Origin: Marinobacter sp. THAF197a
GTDB lineage: Bacteria; Pseudomonadota; Gammaproteobacteria; Pseudomonadales; Oleiphilaceae
Direction: 5' to 3'
DNA: 64,000 nt
NCBI RefSeq assembly: GCF_009363275.1
Contig: NZ_CP045324.1
Location: forward strand, 2,046,001-2,110,000
Position numbers and translations under genes: made by a program. How positions within the stretch are numbered: the first letter of the stretch is position 1; every line of letters starts with the position of its first letter. Below the pieces are notes generated by a model, which saw only the letters and a program-made list of their open reading frames with translations, was not told the DNA's origin and made no database searches. Positions 51,868-59,273 of this stretch are shown here, in pieces.

Positions 51868-52469
51868 TCGTTCAACTCCTTGCCATCCAGTGCCAGATTA
51901 ATCTTGAGAACGTTAACTCGCGGCTGGCCAAAAATCCCCAGGGTAGGCCCTTCCGTGTGCTCCGCAATCAATTCATTGACCCGCGCAACCGGAATGTCAC
52001 GAGCCATGGCCACACGCTCGGCCTGTATCATAGCCGATTCTGGCGAAATGTGAGGGTCTATGCCGGAGCCCGACGCTGCCAATAGGTCCGCAGGGATGGA
52101 CGTCGGGGCAATACCCTCCCGCTCGGCAACGGCCGCGGAATCCTCCGCAACGCGGACCCTCAACTCCGGATTGCTGGCCGCGTAATTCGAACCTCCGACG
52201 GAGAACGGATCATAACTGGCCGCGGAAGGCCGACCATGGAAGTACTCGGGGGCGACGAACCGCTGACCCACCAGTTCTGATCCGACGATCTTGTCGTCCA
52301 CGATGATCATGCTCCCCAATGCCTGATGGGGAAACATGACTTTTCCGGCCGTTGTAACCAGCAGGGGATACAGTCCGCCACACAGTAGGATCAGGACAAC
52401 GGCGGCGCGCACCGCAGGGAGCCAGGAAGCGGACCGGGTGACGGCCCTGGTTTTTGAATCAGTCATCAT
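51864..52469 (-). CDS. kdpC: K+-transporting ATPase subunit KdpC
   Basis: This 201-residue subunit has one N-terminal transmembrane helix (about 20-42) and an extracytoplasmic domain with GQRFVAPEYFHGRPSA, GSNYAASN and ISPESAMIQAERVA, all diagnostic for KdpC. It stabilises the KdpFABC complex and raises the affinity of the P-type ATPase. GAGGAG precedes the paired ATGs. Its stop overlaps the kdpD start. Confidence 0.96.
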   Translation of the reverse strand: MMTDSKTRAVTRSASWLPAVRAAVVLILLCGGLYPLLVTTAGKVMFPHQALGSMIIVDDKIVGSELVGQRFVAPEYFHGRPSAASYDPFSVGGSNYAASNPELRVRVAEDSAAVAEREGIAPTSIPADLLAASGSGIDPHISPESAMIQAERVAMARDIPVARVNELIAEHTEGPTLGIFGQPRVNVLKINLALDGKELND

Positions 52470-52479
52470 GTCATTCTCC

Positions 52480-54498
52480 TCAGATAACCACGGTGAGCAT
52501 CAGATCCAGGGCCTTGATGGCCGCGAACGGCAGCAGCAGGCCTCCCAGTCCGAAGATCAGAAGGTTACGACGCAACAGCTGGGTTGCAGTTGCCGGTTTG
52601 AATTGCACGCCTTTCAGGGCGAAGGGGATCAAAGCCGGGATAATCAATGCGTTGAAGATGGTGGCGGCCAACACCGCGCTCATCGGGCTTTCAAGATCAA
52701 GCACGTTCAGGGCATCCAGGGCCGGCAGGCTGGTGACAAACAGCGCTGGCAGGATTGCGAAGTACTTGGCGACGTCGTTAGCCAGGGAGAAGGTGGTTAA
52801 CGAACCCCGGGTTATCAGCAATTGCTTGCCAATTTCAACCACAGCGAGCAATTTCCCGGGGTCGGAATCGAGATCCACCATGTTGCCGGCTTCCCTCGCT
52901 GCCTGCGTGCCCGAGTTCATGGCCAGGCCAAGATCCGCCTGAGCCAGGGCAGGGGCGTCATTGGTGCCATCCCCCATCATGGCCACCATGCGGCCCTCCG
53001 CCTGTTCCTTGCGAATGATATCGAGCTTCTGCTCCGGTGTGGCTTCGGCGATGAAATCATCCACACCCGCTTCGGCGGCAATCGCCGCAGCAGTTATCGG
53101 GTTGTCACCGGTAATCATCACCGTCTTTACACCCATGTCCCGAAGCTTGGCGAAACGCTCCTTGATGCCGGACTTGATTACATCCGACAGGGCAATCACA
53201 CCGAGTACCCGATTACCTTCAGCAACCACCAGTGGAGTGGCGCCGTTCTTGGCGACCCGGTCAACCAGAGTGTCTGTTTCCTGGGGGTAGTTGCCGCCGT
53301 TCTCCGTGACAAATTTTCGAATGGCATCCGTTGCGCCCTTGCGGAGAATCCGCCCATCCGGCAGGTCCACACCGGACATGCGGGTGTTGGCAGAGAACGC
53401 AATGAATTCCGTGCCCTCGGCTGCCTCGGCGTCTGAGCCCTTGTCCCGAGCCAGAGCGACAACGGATTTGCCCTCGGGGGTGGGATCTGCCAGAGACGTG
53501 AGCAGTGCGGCATCCCTAAGGGTACCCGGTGCCACGCCCCGAACCGGTTCGAATGCAGTTGCCTTTCGATCGCCCAGGGTGATGGTGCCGGTTTTATCGA
53601 GCAAAAGTGTGTCGATAGAGCCTGCCACTTCCACCGCTTTACCGGACTTGGCAATCACGTTGGCGCGCATGGCACGATCCATACCGGCAATGCCGATGGC
53701 CGGCAGCAGGCCCCCGATGGTCGTCGGTATCAGGCACACCAACAGGGCCACCAGAACCGAATAGGAGGGTGTGGCGCCGACAAATCCGCCAAAGGGCACC
53801 AAAGTCACCACTACAATCAAGAACACCAGGGTCATGGCGGCCAGCAGCACTGACAGCGCCAGCTCATTGGGTGTCTTCTGGCGCTTTGCGCCTTCCACCA
53901 GGGCGATCATGCGGTCCAGCAGTGAATTGCCCGGGTCGACGGTTACTTCGATCACGATCTCATCCGACAACACTTTGGTGCCCGCGCTGACACCGCTGTT
54001 GTCGGTACCTGCTTCCCGAAGCACCGGCGCAGATTCACCAGTGACCGCCGACTCATTGATAGTCGCGGCGCCTTTCACAATCTCGCCATCAGCCGGGATC
54101 AGTTCGTTCGGTTTTACCAGCACCCGGTCACCCTTCCGAAGGTCTGTGGCGGCCACGTCCTTGTGTTGCTCGCCATCGAGTTTGCGGGCTTTCAGGTCTT
54201 TCCTGGTTGCCCGGAGCGCACCCGCCTGAGCTTTGCCGCGAGCTTCCGCGACAGACTCGGCGCCATTGGCGAAGAGCACCGTGAACAACAGGATCGCGCT
54301 GATGGCGAAATCCATACCAGCCGGGGCGCCCTGGGCGAGATGGCTCAGGCCCAGCAAAAACGTAACTACCGTTCCGATACCGACGACCATCATGACCGGG
54401 TTACGGGCCAGATCCTTCGGCGTCAGCCGCCTGATGGATTGGCCGACAACTGTGCCCAGATCAAGTGAGTCAGTCATTTTGGGGGTTCTTTTGGACAT
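52480..54498 (-). CDS. kdpB: K+-transporting P-type ATPase subunit KdpB
   Basis: This 672-residue P-type ATPase has the phosphorylation site DKTGTITLG at Asp301, the actuator TGES at 153-156 and the hinge GDGTND. The nucleotide-binding KGA (RKGATDA) is also present. It powers K+ entry through KdpA. Three tandem ATGs lie at the start; I chose the third, at 54498, which is seven bases from GGAGA. kdpA ends 13 bases upstream and kdpC begins 10 bases after the stop. Confidence 0.96.
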   Translation of the reverse strand: MSKRTPKMTDSLDLGTVVGQSIRRLTPKDLARNPVMMVVGIGTVVTFLLGLSHLAQGAPAGMDFAISAILLFTVLFANGAESVAEARGKAQAGALRATRKDLKARKLDGEQHKDVAATDLRKGDRVLVKPNELIPADGEIVKGAATINESAVTGESAPVLREAGTDNSGVSAGTKVLSDEIVIEVTVDPGNSLLDRMIALVEGAKRQKTPNELALSVLLAAMTLVFLIVVVTLVPFGGFVGATPSYSVLVALLVCLIPTTIGGLLPAIGIAGMDRAMRANVIAKSGKAVEVAGSIDTLLLDKTGTITLGDRKATAFEPVRGVAPGTLRDAALLTSLADPTPEGKSVVALARDKGSDAEAAEGTEFIAFSANTRMSGVDLPDGRILRKGATDAIRKFVTENGGNYPQETDTLVDRVAKNGATPLVVAEGNRVLGVIALSDVIKSGIKERFAKLRDMGVKTVMITGDNPITAAAIAAEAGVDDFIAEATPEQKLDIIRKEQAEGRMVAMMGDGTNDAPALAQADLGLAMNSGTQAAREAGNMVDLDSDPGKLLAVVEIGKQLLITRGSLTTFSLANDVAKYFAILPALFVTSLPALDALNVLDLESPMSAVLAATIFNALIIPALIPFALKGVQFKPATATQLLRRNLLIFGLGGLLLPFAAIKALDLMLTVVI

Positions 54499-54511
54499 CA
54501 TCATTCTCCAC

Positions 54512-56224
54512 TCAGGACATCAGAGCCAGGGCTTCAGCGATCGGGCCGAGAATCAGCACCGGCATAAAGCTCAGCAGGGTAAACATCACAATCACCGCCA
54601 GGGTCATCAGCCCGAAGGTGGGCGTGTCGATGCTCAGGCTGCCGCGACCTTCAGGAGCGGAACGCTTGGCCGCGAGCGAGGCCGCGATGGCCAGGGGCGC
54701 CAGGATTGGAATGAAACGACCGAGGGCGAGGTTGACTGCACATGTCACGTTCCACCACACGGTGTCGTCGCCGAGGCCTTCAAAGCCGGAGCCATTGTTG
54801 GCAAAGGCTGAGGTGTACTCGTATATCACCTGGCTGATGCCGTGGAAGCCCGGATTGGAGTTGCCGGTCAACGCCGGGAAGGCAACGGTAATGGCGCTGA
54901 AACCAAGGATCAGGAGGGGCTGGATCAGCAGAGCGATACAGACCAGTTTCATTTCCCGGGTTTCCAGCGCCTTACCGGCAATTTCCGGTGCCCGGCCAAT
55001 CATCAGTGAGCCAAGGAAGGCCGCCAACAGAAGGAAGAGCAGGTAGCCGATCAGACCCACGCCGATACCACCAAAGGTGACATTGATGAACATGTCGATC
55101 ATCGGAACCATGCCGCCAATGGGGTTAAAGCTGTCGTGCATGCCGTTGACCGACCCGTTCGAGGTCTGGGTGGTCCAGCTGCCCCAGAGTGCGGTTGCGG
55201 TGGCACCAAACCGGACTTCTTTGCCTTCCAGGTTCTCACCGTCTGCCGCAAGTCCAGAGAAGGCGGCGTTAGGCTGGTTTTCGGACCATATCGCCACCGA
55301 CGTCAGCGACACCGACATCACCACCATCACGCCCATTACCACCATGGCCAGGCGCCGCCGGCCGGTCATGAACCCGAGCGCAAACACCAGGGCGGCGGGA
55401 ATCAGCACGAGAGCGACTGTCTGGACAAAGTTGCTCAAGGGTGTCGGGTTTTCCAGGGGAACACTGGAGTTGGGGCCGTACCAGCCACCGCCGTTGGTGC
55501 CTACCTGCTTTATGGCCACCATTGGCGCCACCGGACCGATCGGAATGTTCTGCTCTTCCATACCAGCGGTCTGGTCCAGCGGAATGGCCGTACGGGCACC
55601 CTCGTAGCTGTTCGGCACGCCCTGGGAGGCAATGATCAATGCCACCACCGCAGCGACCGGCAACATGACGCGAAAAATGGCCCGGGTGATGTCCTCGTAG
55701 AAGTTGCCCACAGAGACAACACCATCGACGGCCGGTTGTTTCTTCTTGTCTGAACGGCCCAGAAGCGTGCGCACAATCGCCACCAACACCGCCATGCCGG
55801 CCGCAGGTGTGACCACCTGAAGCGTCACGATGCCAAAGGTGTGCGCCAGGTAGCTGAGCTGCGCCTGCCCGGAATAGTGCTGCTGGTTGGTATTGGTCAG
55901 GAACGAGACTGCCGTATGAAGCGCCAGATCCCAGCTCATGCCGTCGATACCGTCCGGATTCAGAAACAGAAAGCCCTGGGCCATCAGCAGGCCGAAGACG
56001 ATTAGAACCAGAGCAAGGTGCAGTTTCAGCAACGCCTTGCCGTAACCCTGCCAGCTCATAGGCTGGGAAGGGTCTACACCAAACAGTCGATACAGACCAT
56101 TTTCCACCGGCAAAAAGACGGCGCCTGCCGTCCCCCTGGCGCCGCCGAAAACGCCTGCGATGTACTTACCCAAGGGCCACGCCAAAAGAAGCGTGACCGC
56201 GTAAATTACAATGACCTCGTTCAC
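54512..56224 (-). CDS. kdpA: K+-transporting ATPase subunit KdpA
   Basis: This 570-residue subunit belongs to the K+ transporter superfamily and has about ten membrane helices. Selectivity-loop segments include TNTNQQHYSGQ, GTNGGGWYGPNS, GFHGISQVIYEYTSAFANNGSGF. It binds and passes K+ toward KdpB. The GTG start overlaps the stop of the small peptide upstream (GTGA), with GGAGG seven bases before it. It follows two 26-residue peptides, one of which is KdpF. Confidence 0.96.
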   Translation of the reverse strand: MNEVIVIYAVTLLLAWPLGKYIAGVFGGARGTAGAVFLPVENGLYRLFGVDPSQPMSWQGYGKALLKLHLALVLIVFGLLMAQGFLFLNPDGIDGMSWDLALHTAVSFLTNTNQQHYSGQAQLSYLAHTFGIVTLQVVTPAAGMAVLVAIVRTLLGRSDKKKQPAVDGVVSVGNFYEDITRAIFRVMLPVAAVVALIIASQGVPNSYEGARTAIPLDQTAGMEEQNIPIGPVAPMVAIKQVGTNGGGWYGPNSSVPLENPTPLSNFVQTVALVLIPAALVFALGFMTGRRRLAMVVMGVMVVMSVSLTSVAIWSENQPNAAFSGLAADGENLEGKEVRFGATATALWGSWTTQTSNGSVNGMHDSFNPIGGMVPMIDMFINVTFGGIGVGLIGYLLFLLLAAFLGSLMIGRAPEIAGKALETREMKLVCIALLIQPLLILGFSAITVAFPALTGNSNPGFHGISQVIYEYTSAFANNGSGFEGLGDDTVWWNVTCAVNLALGRFIPILAPLAIAASLAAKRSAPEGRGSLSIDTPTFGLMTLAVIVMFTLLSFMPVLILGPIAEALALMS

Positions 56225-56301
56225 AGCCGTTCCTCCAGATCAATGAACAGGAAACACAGGCCAAACAGCCCCAAAATCACGCCAATACCGATCAGTGCCA
56301 T
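56221..56301 (-). CDS. Second 26-residue membrane peptide between kdpF and kdpA
   Basis: This 26-residue peptide, too short for most gene callers, starts ATG at 56301 with GAGAGG eight bases upstream and stops in the kdpA start (GTGA overlap). It is one hydrophobic helix (ALIGIGVILGLFGLCFLFID) with an acidic end, LEERL. It does not show the KdpF tail PERF. A single helix of this size could pack against KdpA/KdpB as KdpF does, or could be a leader peptide for coupling. I know of no described counterpart; the call rests on frame, RBS and overlap. Confidence 0.6.
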   Translation of the reverse strand: MALIGIGVILGLFGLCFLFIDLEERL

Positions 56302-56303
56302 GG

Positions 56304-56384
56304 TCAGAACCTCTCGGGCCGGAGCAGGGCGGCAACCAGGTAGCCGCCGACTGCAACAGAAACAAGTAACAGGAAAATAGACAC
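56304..56384 (-). CDS. kdpF: K+-transporting ATPase subunit KdpF
   Basis: This 26-residue peptide starts with GTG at 56384 after GGAGATTGAGC. It is one hydrophobic helix followed by ALLRPERF, the KdpF-like ending. In E. coli KdpF (about 29 residues) stabilises the KdpABC complex in the membrane. Its stop lies two bases before the start of the second small peptide. It opens the kdp operon about 80 bases below the candidate KdpE box. Confidence 0.85.
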   Translation of the reverse strand: MSIFLLLVSVAVGGYLVAALLRPERF

Positions 56385-56465
56385 GCTCAATCTCCTTCTG
56401 TGAGTTCGCACTTCCATGGTGCGGGGGCAGAGCGTAAAAATTCGATGACCAAAACGGGGGCGGGC

Positions 56466-56486
56466 GTAAAAAAAGCGTTAAAAATA
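56466..56486 (-). promoter_or_regulatory. Candidate KdpE-binding box upstream of kdpF
   Basis: Read on the minus strand this is TTTTTAACGCTTTTTTTACG followed by CCCGCCC. It resembles the E. coli KdpE site from memory (T5-ATAC-T7-ACAC then a GC-rich run), except that the spacer between T tracts is five bases instead of four. It lies about 80 bases before the kdpF start. The rest of the 56385-56721 gap holds only the small ORF listed next. Confidence 0.6.
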
Positions 56487-56617
56487 GGGCTCTCTCCCCT
56501 TCGATAACGTTCGGAAAGGTAGACTTTGCGCAACAATGGGTCGCTATTTAGAGGTAGGTGTTCAATGCTTTTGCTGTCTCGAAGTTCCCATTACTCGCTA
56601 TCGAGTTGGCGCCACAT

Positions 56618-56752
56618 GTGAGGGTGCTGCTGTTTAGCTTTCTGGCTCTGGTGCTGGGAGGATGTGATCAGCCGACGAATCTCATCAAGTTGAGTGGCTG
56701 GGCACAGGGGGCGGTTTCTGATCAACCCACCGGGAACTCGGTTTTCGCATAG
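56618..56752 (+). pseudogene. Short lipoprotein-like ORF, probably a remnant
   Basis: A GTG start gives 44 residues beginning RVLLFSFLALVLGGCDQ, a clean signal peptide with lipobox (LGGC). About 25 more residues follow before a stop inside the 3' end of the KtrB-like gene on the other strand. It is too short for a known lipoprotein and may be the truncated 5' end of one, perhaps a cytochrome oxidase subunit II type. A chance ORF is possible. Confidence 0.3.
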
Positions 56753-58089
56753 CGAACATGGGATTTACGTCGTACTGTCAGGGTATAACCCAAGGTAAGC
56801 GGGCCAAGGCGACCGATTAGCATGATTGCCATGACGACCAACTGGCCGGCGGTGCCGAGTTCGCCCGTCGTACCCCGTGAAAGACCAACGGTGCCGAACG
56901 CGGAAACCACCTCAAACGCGATGTCCAGAAATTCATCCTCAACCAGGATGCTCAGTGAAATTACGCCGAGGAAGACCACCGCCATCCCGATGGTGGCTGT
57001 GGCGAGGGCTTTGAGTACGGTCTCGCTGCTGAGGGAGCGTTTGAAGAAGCTGACATTCAGATTGCCCCGCAAAAACGAACGGGTTGCGGCAAGAACAATG
57101 ACGAAAGTCGAAATTTTGATACCACTGGACGTGGAGTTCGGGGCACCACCGATGAACATTAGAAGCAGCATCAGCACACTGGTGCCGGCGGTTAACGATC
57201 CAATATCGAGAGTGTTGAAGCCTGCGGTTCGTGGTGTCACTCCTTGAAACCAGGCGGCGAGGAGCTTGTCCCAGAAACTATCCAGTGCACCAAGAGTGGC
57301 TGGATTGCCAAATTCCAGGATAAGGATGGCGCCGGTGGCGAACAGGTTCAGAAGCAAGGTGGCTAGTAGTATGACTTTGACGTAAACCGACAACCGCGAC
57401 CAGCAGCGCTTATCCAAGAGCTCCATGATGACGATGTAGCCCAGACCGCCTGTGATAAACAGGGCCGTTACCGACAGACTTATGCCTGGATGGTCGACAT
57501 AGGTAGAGAGGCTGTCTGGCGACAAGGCGAAGCCGGCATTGTTAAACGCTGAAATCGTGTAGAACAAGGCCTGGTAAAAACCCTCTGACCACCCCAATTC
57601 CGGGACGAAAAATAGACCGAGTAATACAACGCCGATGGCTTCAGCCGTCAAAGCAAATACGGCTATCGACACAGCGGCTCGTCTGGCTGTCTGAAGTGAG
57701 ATTTCGTTGAACGCTTCCTGAGCAACCAGTTGGTGCTGCAGTCGTAACTTGAAGCCCAAAGCGAGAGCCGTGAGCACTGCGAAGGTCATCAAACCCAGCC
57801 CACCCAGCTGGATCAGAGCCAGTATCACCAGCTGTCCAAACAGGGTGTACTGGCTGCCAGTATCTACAACCACAAGACCGGTCACGGTCACCGCCGAGGT
57901 TGCCGTGAAGGCAGCCTCCATCCAGGTGACCTGCTCAACCGTTGCCACGGGAAGTTTGAGCAAACACGCCCCAAGCGCAATGAGGACAAGAAATGACTCA
58001 AGCAGCAGTCGGGGAGGGTTGATGCCCCGTTTGCCGGGGGTATTTCCCTTGGTCTGGTGGGAGACCAGATCCAGAAAATGGATTTTCAT
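56722..58089 (-). CDS. ktrB: KtrB-like potassium transporter membrane subunit
   Basis: This 455-residue protein has the four-fold pore-loop architecture of the Trk/Ktr/HKT superfamily. Segments include FTATSAVTVTGLVVVDT, SAFNNAGFALS, QGVTPRTAGFNTLD and VVSAFGTVGLSRG. Length and the PRTAGF / GGAPNSTSSGIK segments favour KtrB over TrkH. The ATG overlaps the stop of the KtrA-like gene (ATGA), forming a two-gene operon. Ktr systems usually give Na+-stimulated K+ uptake. Confidence 0.9.
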   Translation of the reverse strand: MKIHFLDLVSHQTKGNTPGKRGINPPRLLLESFLVLIALGACLLKLPVATVEQVTWMEAAFTATSAVTVTGLVVVDTGSQYTLFGQLVILALIQLGGLGLMTFAVLTALALGFKLRLQHQLVAQEAFNEISLQTARRAAVSIAVFALTAEAIGVVLLGLFFVPELGWSEGFYQALFYTISAFNNAGFALSPDSLSTYVDHPGISLSVTALFITGGLGYIVIMELLDKRCWSRLSVYVKVILLATLLLNLFATGAILILEFGNPATLGALDSFWDKLLAAWFQGVTPRTAGFNTLDIGSLTAGTSVLMLLLMFIGGAPNSTSSGIKISTFVIVLAATRSFLRGNLNVSFFKRSLSSETVLKALATATIGMAVVFLGVISLSILVEDEFLDIAFEVVSAFGTVGLSRGTTGELGTAGQLVVMAIMLIGRLGPLTLGYTLTVRRKSHVRYAKTEFPVG

Positions 58090-58739
58090 AAACGGTTGAC
58101 CAGATCCCTCAAGTCTTCGAGTTGGCCGCCTAGGACTATCCTGTCGCCCTTTTTAATCTTCCAAGTATGATCCGGATGAGGGTGGGCTTCTTTCATTCGC
58201 TTCACAATCAGTGCTACTACCGGTTCTCCGTTAATCACTTCTCCAATGGTCTTATCGACGAGGTCTGCTGTGGTATGGAAGTCCACGATAAAATAGTCAT
58301 CGTCGAGACCCAGGTAATCGTGAACCATCGGATAGTTCAATTCCTGGGAGATCCGCACCCCCATCTCATACTCGGGTGCAATTATGCGGTCGGCTCCAAG
58401 TCTCTCCAGAATCCGGTGATGCTGATTCGTCAGCGCTTTCGCCCAGACTTTTTTTACCCCAAGCTCCCGGAGCTGCAATGTGGCCAGCATGGTGGCTTCG
58501 ACGTTCCTGCCGATGGCGACAACAGCCGCATCATAGCTGCCGGCGTTCAATTCAATAAGAGAGTTTTCGTCGGTGACATCGGCGATCACCGCGTGGGTAA
58601 TCTCTTCTGCCAGTCGGTCTACACGCTGTTCATCCGAATCGATACCAAGTACTTCGTGTCCAAGGCGCGTTAACTCGCGCGCAATGGTTGCTCCAAAAAC
58701 GCCAAGGCCAATAACAATAAACTGTTGTTTCTCAATCAT
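58086..58739 (-). CDS. ktrA: KtrA-like regulatory subunit (RCK/TrkA-N domain)
   Basis: This 217-residue protein has an N-terminal RCK domain with the Rossmann motif IGLGVFGATIARELTRLG and acidic strand end GIDSDEQR, and a C-terminal TrkA-C domain (about 140-217). It gates the KtrB channel through bound nucleotides. I start at the ATG at 58739; a longer reading begins with TTG three codons earlier. A T-tract box like the one upstream of kdpF lies about 86 bases before it. Confidence 0.9.
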   Translation of the reverse strand: MIEKQQFIVIGLGVFGATIARELTRLGHEVLGIDSDEQRVDRLAEEITHAVIADVTDENSLIELNAGSYDAAVVAIGRNVEATMLATLQLRELGVKKVWAKALTNQHHRILERLGADRIIAPEYEMGVRISQELNYPMVHDYLGLDDDYFIVDFHTTADLVDKTIGEVINGEPVVALIVKRMKEAHPHPDHTWKIKKGDRIVLGGQLEDLRDLVNRL

Positions 58740-58824
58740 GGCTGTCAATCCGGTATCGGTAGAATGTGTCAGGAAGCCGCGACCAAAATTTTCTCATGAA
58801 GCAGCCACGGTCGCTCCAACTATG

Positions 58825-58845
58825 CCGTAAAAAAACCGTAAAAAT
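58825..58845 (-). promoter_or_regulatory. Candidate KdpE-type box upstream of the KtrAB-like operon
   Basis: Read on the minus strand this is TTTTTACGGTTTTTTTACGG, a T5-N4-T7-N4 pattern with the same spacing as the E. coli KdpE site (T5-ATAC-T7-ACAC, from memory). It lies about 86 bases upstream of ktrA, close to the distance seen for kdpF. It could also affect the divergent gene at 58932. Confidence 0.5.
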
Positions 58846-58931
58846 TTGCTTTTGGCCGTCCTCATTTTTCTCGGGATGTGATCTCCTTATGCCGTCTAAT
58901 GGACAGCCGGGCAGGGCGGGACTTTTAGCTA

Positions 58932-59273
58932 ATGAAATTCTATCGGTTAAAACCGGAACTCCTTGGTCATATCGTAGTCGCGTTGGCTTGGCTTGGTTTT
59001 TTGGCAGCGGCGAACAGTCAAGCTCCTCAGCCAGTGACGTCCATCTTTCCTTACTTGGCGCCCGTGGTTTTTTTTGCTTGGGTATACGGTGCCAAATGGG
59101 GATTTTTCTTTGCCGTAATTTCAACTATCGCAGCGCTTCCCGGTGACTATATTGATACCCACACCAAAGCCGAATTACTCTATGCTGCTTTATCTACTTA
59201 TTCTCAGTTAACAGGAGCTGTCATAGGCTGTGTGCTGGCAAAAATGATACGTGAACGGTCTGGGCGATCCTGA
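58932..59273 (+). CDS. Small membrane protein coupled to trkH2
   Basis: This 113-residue protein has three to four hydrophobic segments (about 12-27, 38-58, 60-72, 85-103) resembling the DUF4118 / KdpD membrane region in layout (IFPYLAPVVFFAWVYGAKWGFFFAVIST). It lacks kinase parts. Its stop overlaps the trkH2 start (TGATG), so the two are translated together. A role in sensing or modulating that transporter is inferred from this coupling only. Confidence 0.6.
   Translation: MKFYRLKPELLGHIVVALAWLGFLAAANSQAPQPVTSIFPYLAPVVFFAWVYGAKWGFFFAVISTIAALPGDYIDTHTKAELLYAALSTYSQLTGAVIGCVLAKMIRERSGRS

Noticed and set aside
53291..55753. Plus-strand ORFs antisense to kdpB and kdpA
   Set aside because: They are shadows of the highly conserved kdp genes with no recognisable protein features.
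58766..59146. Plus-strand ORF overlapping the small membrane gene in another frame
   Set aside because: The frame at 58932 has a clear membrane-protein pattern and couples to trkH2; this one has none.
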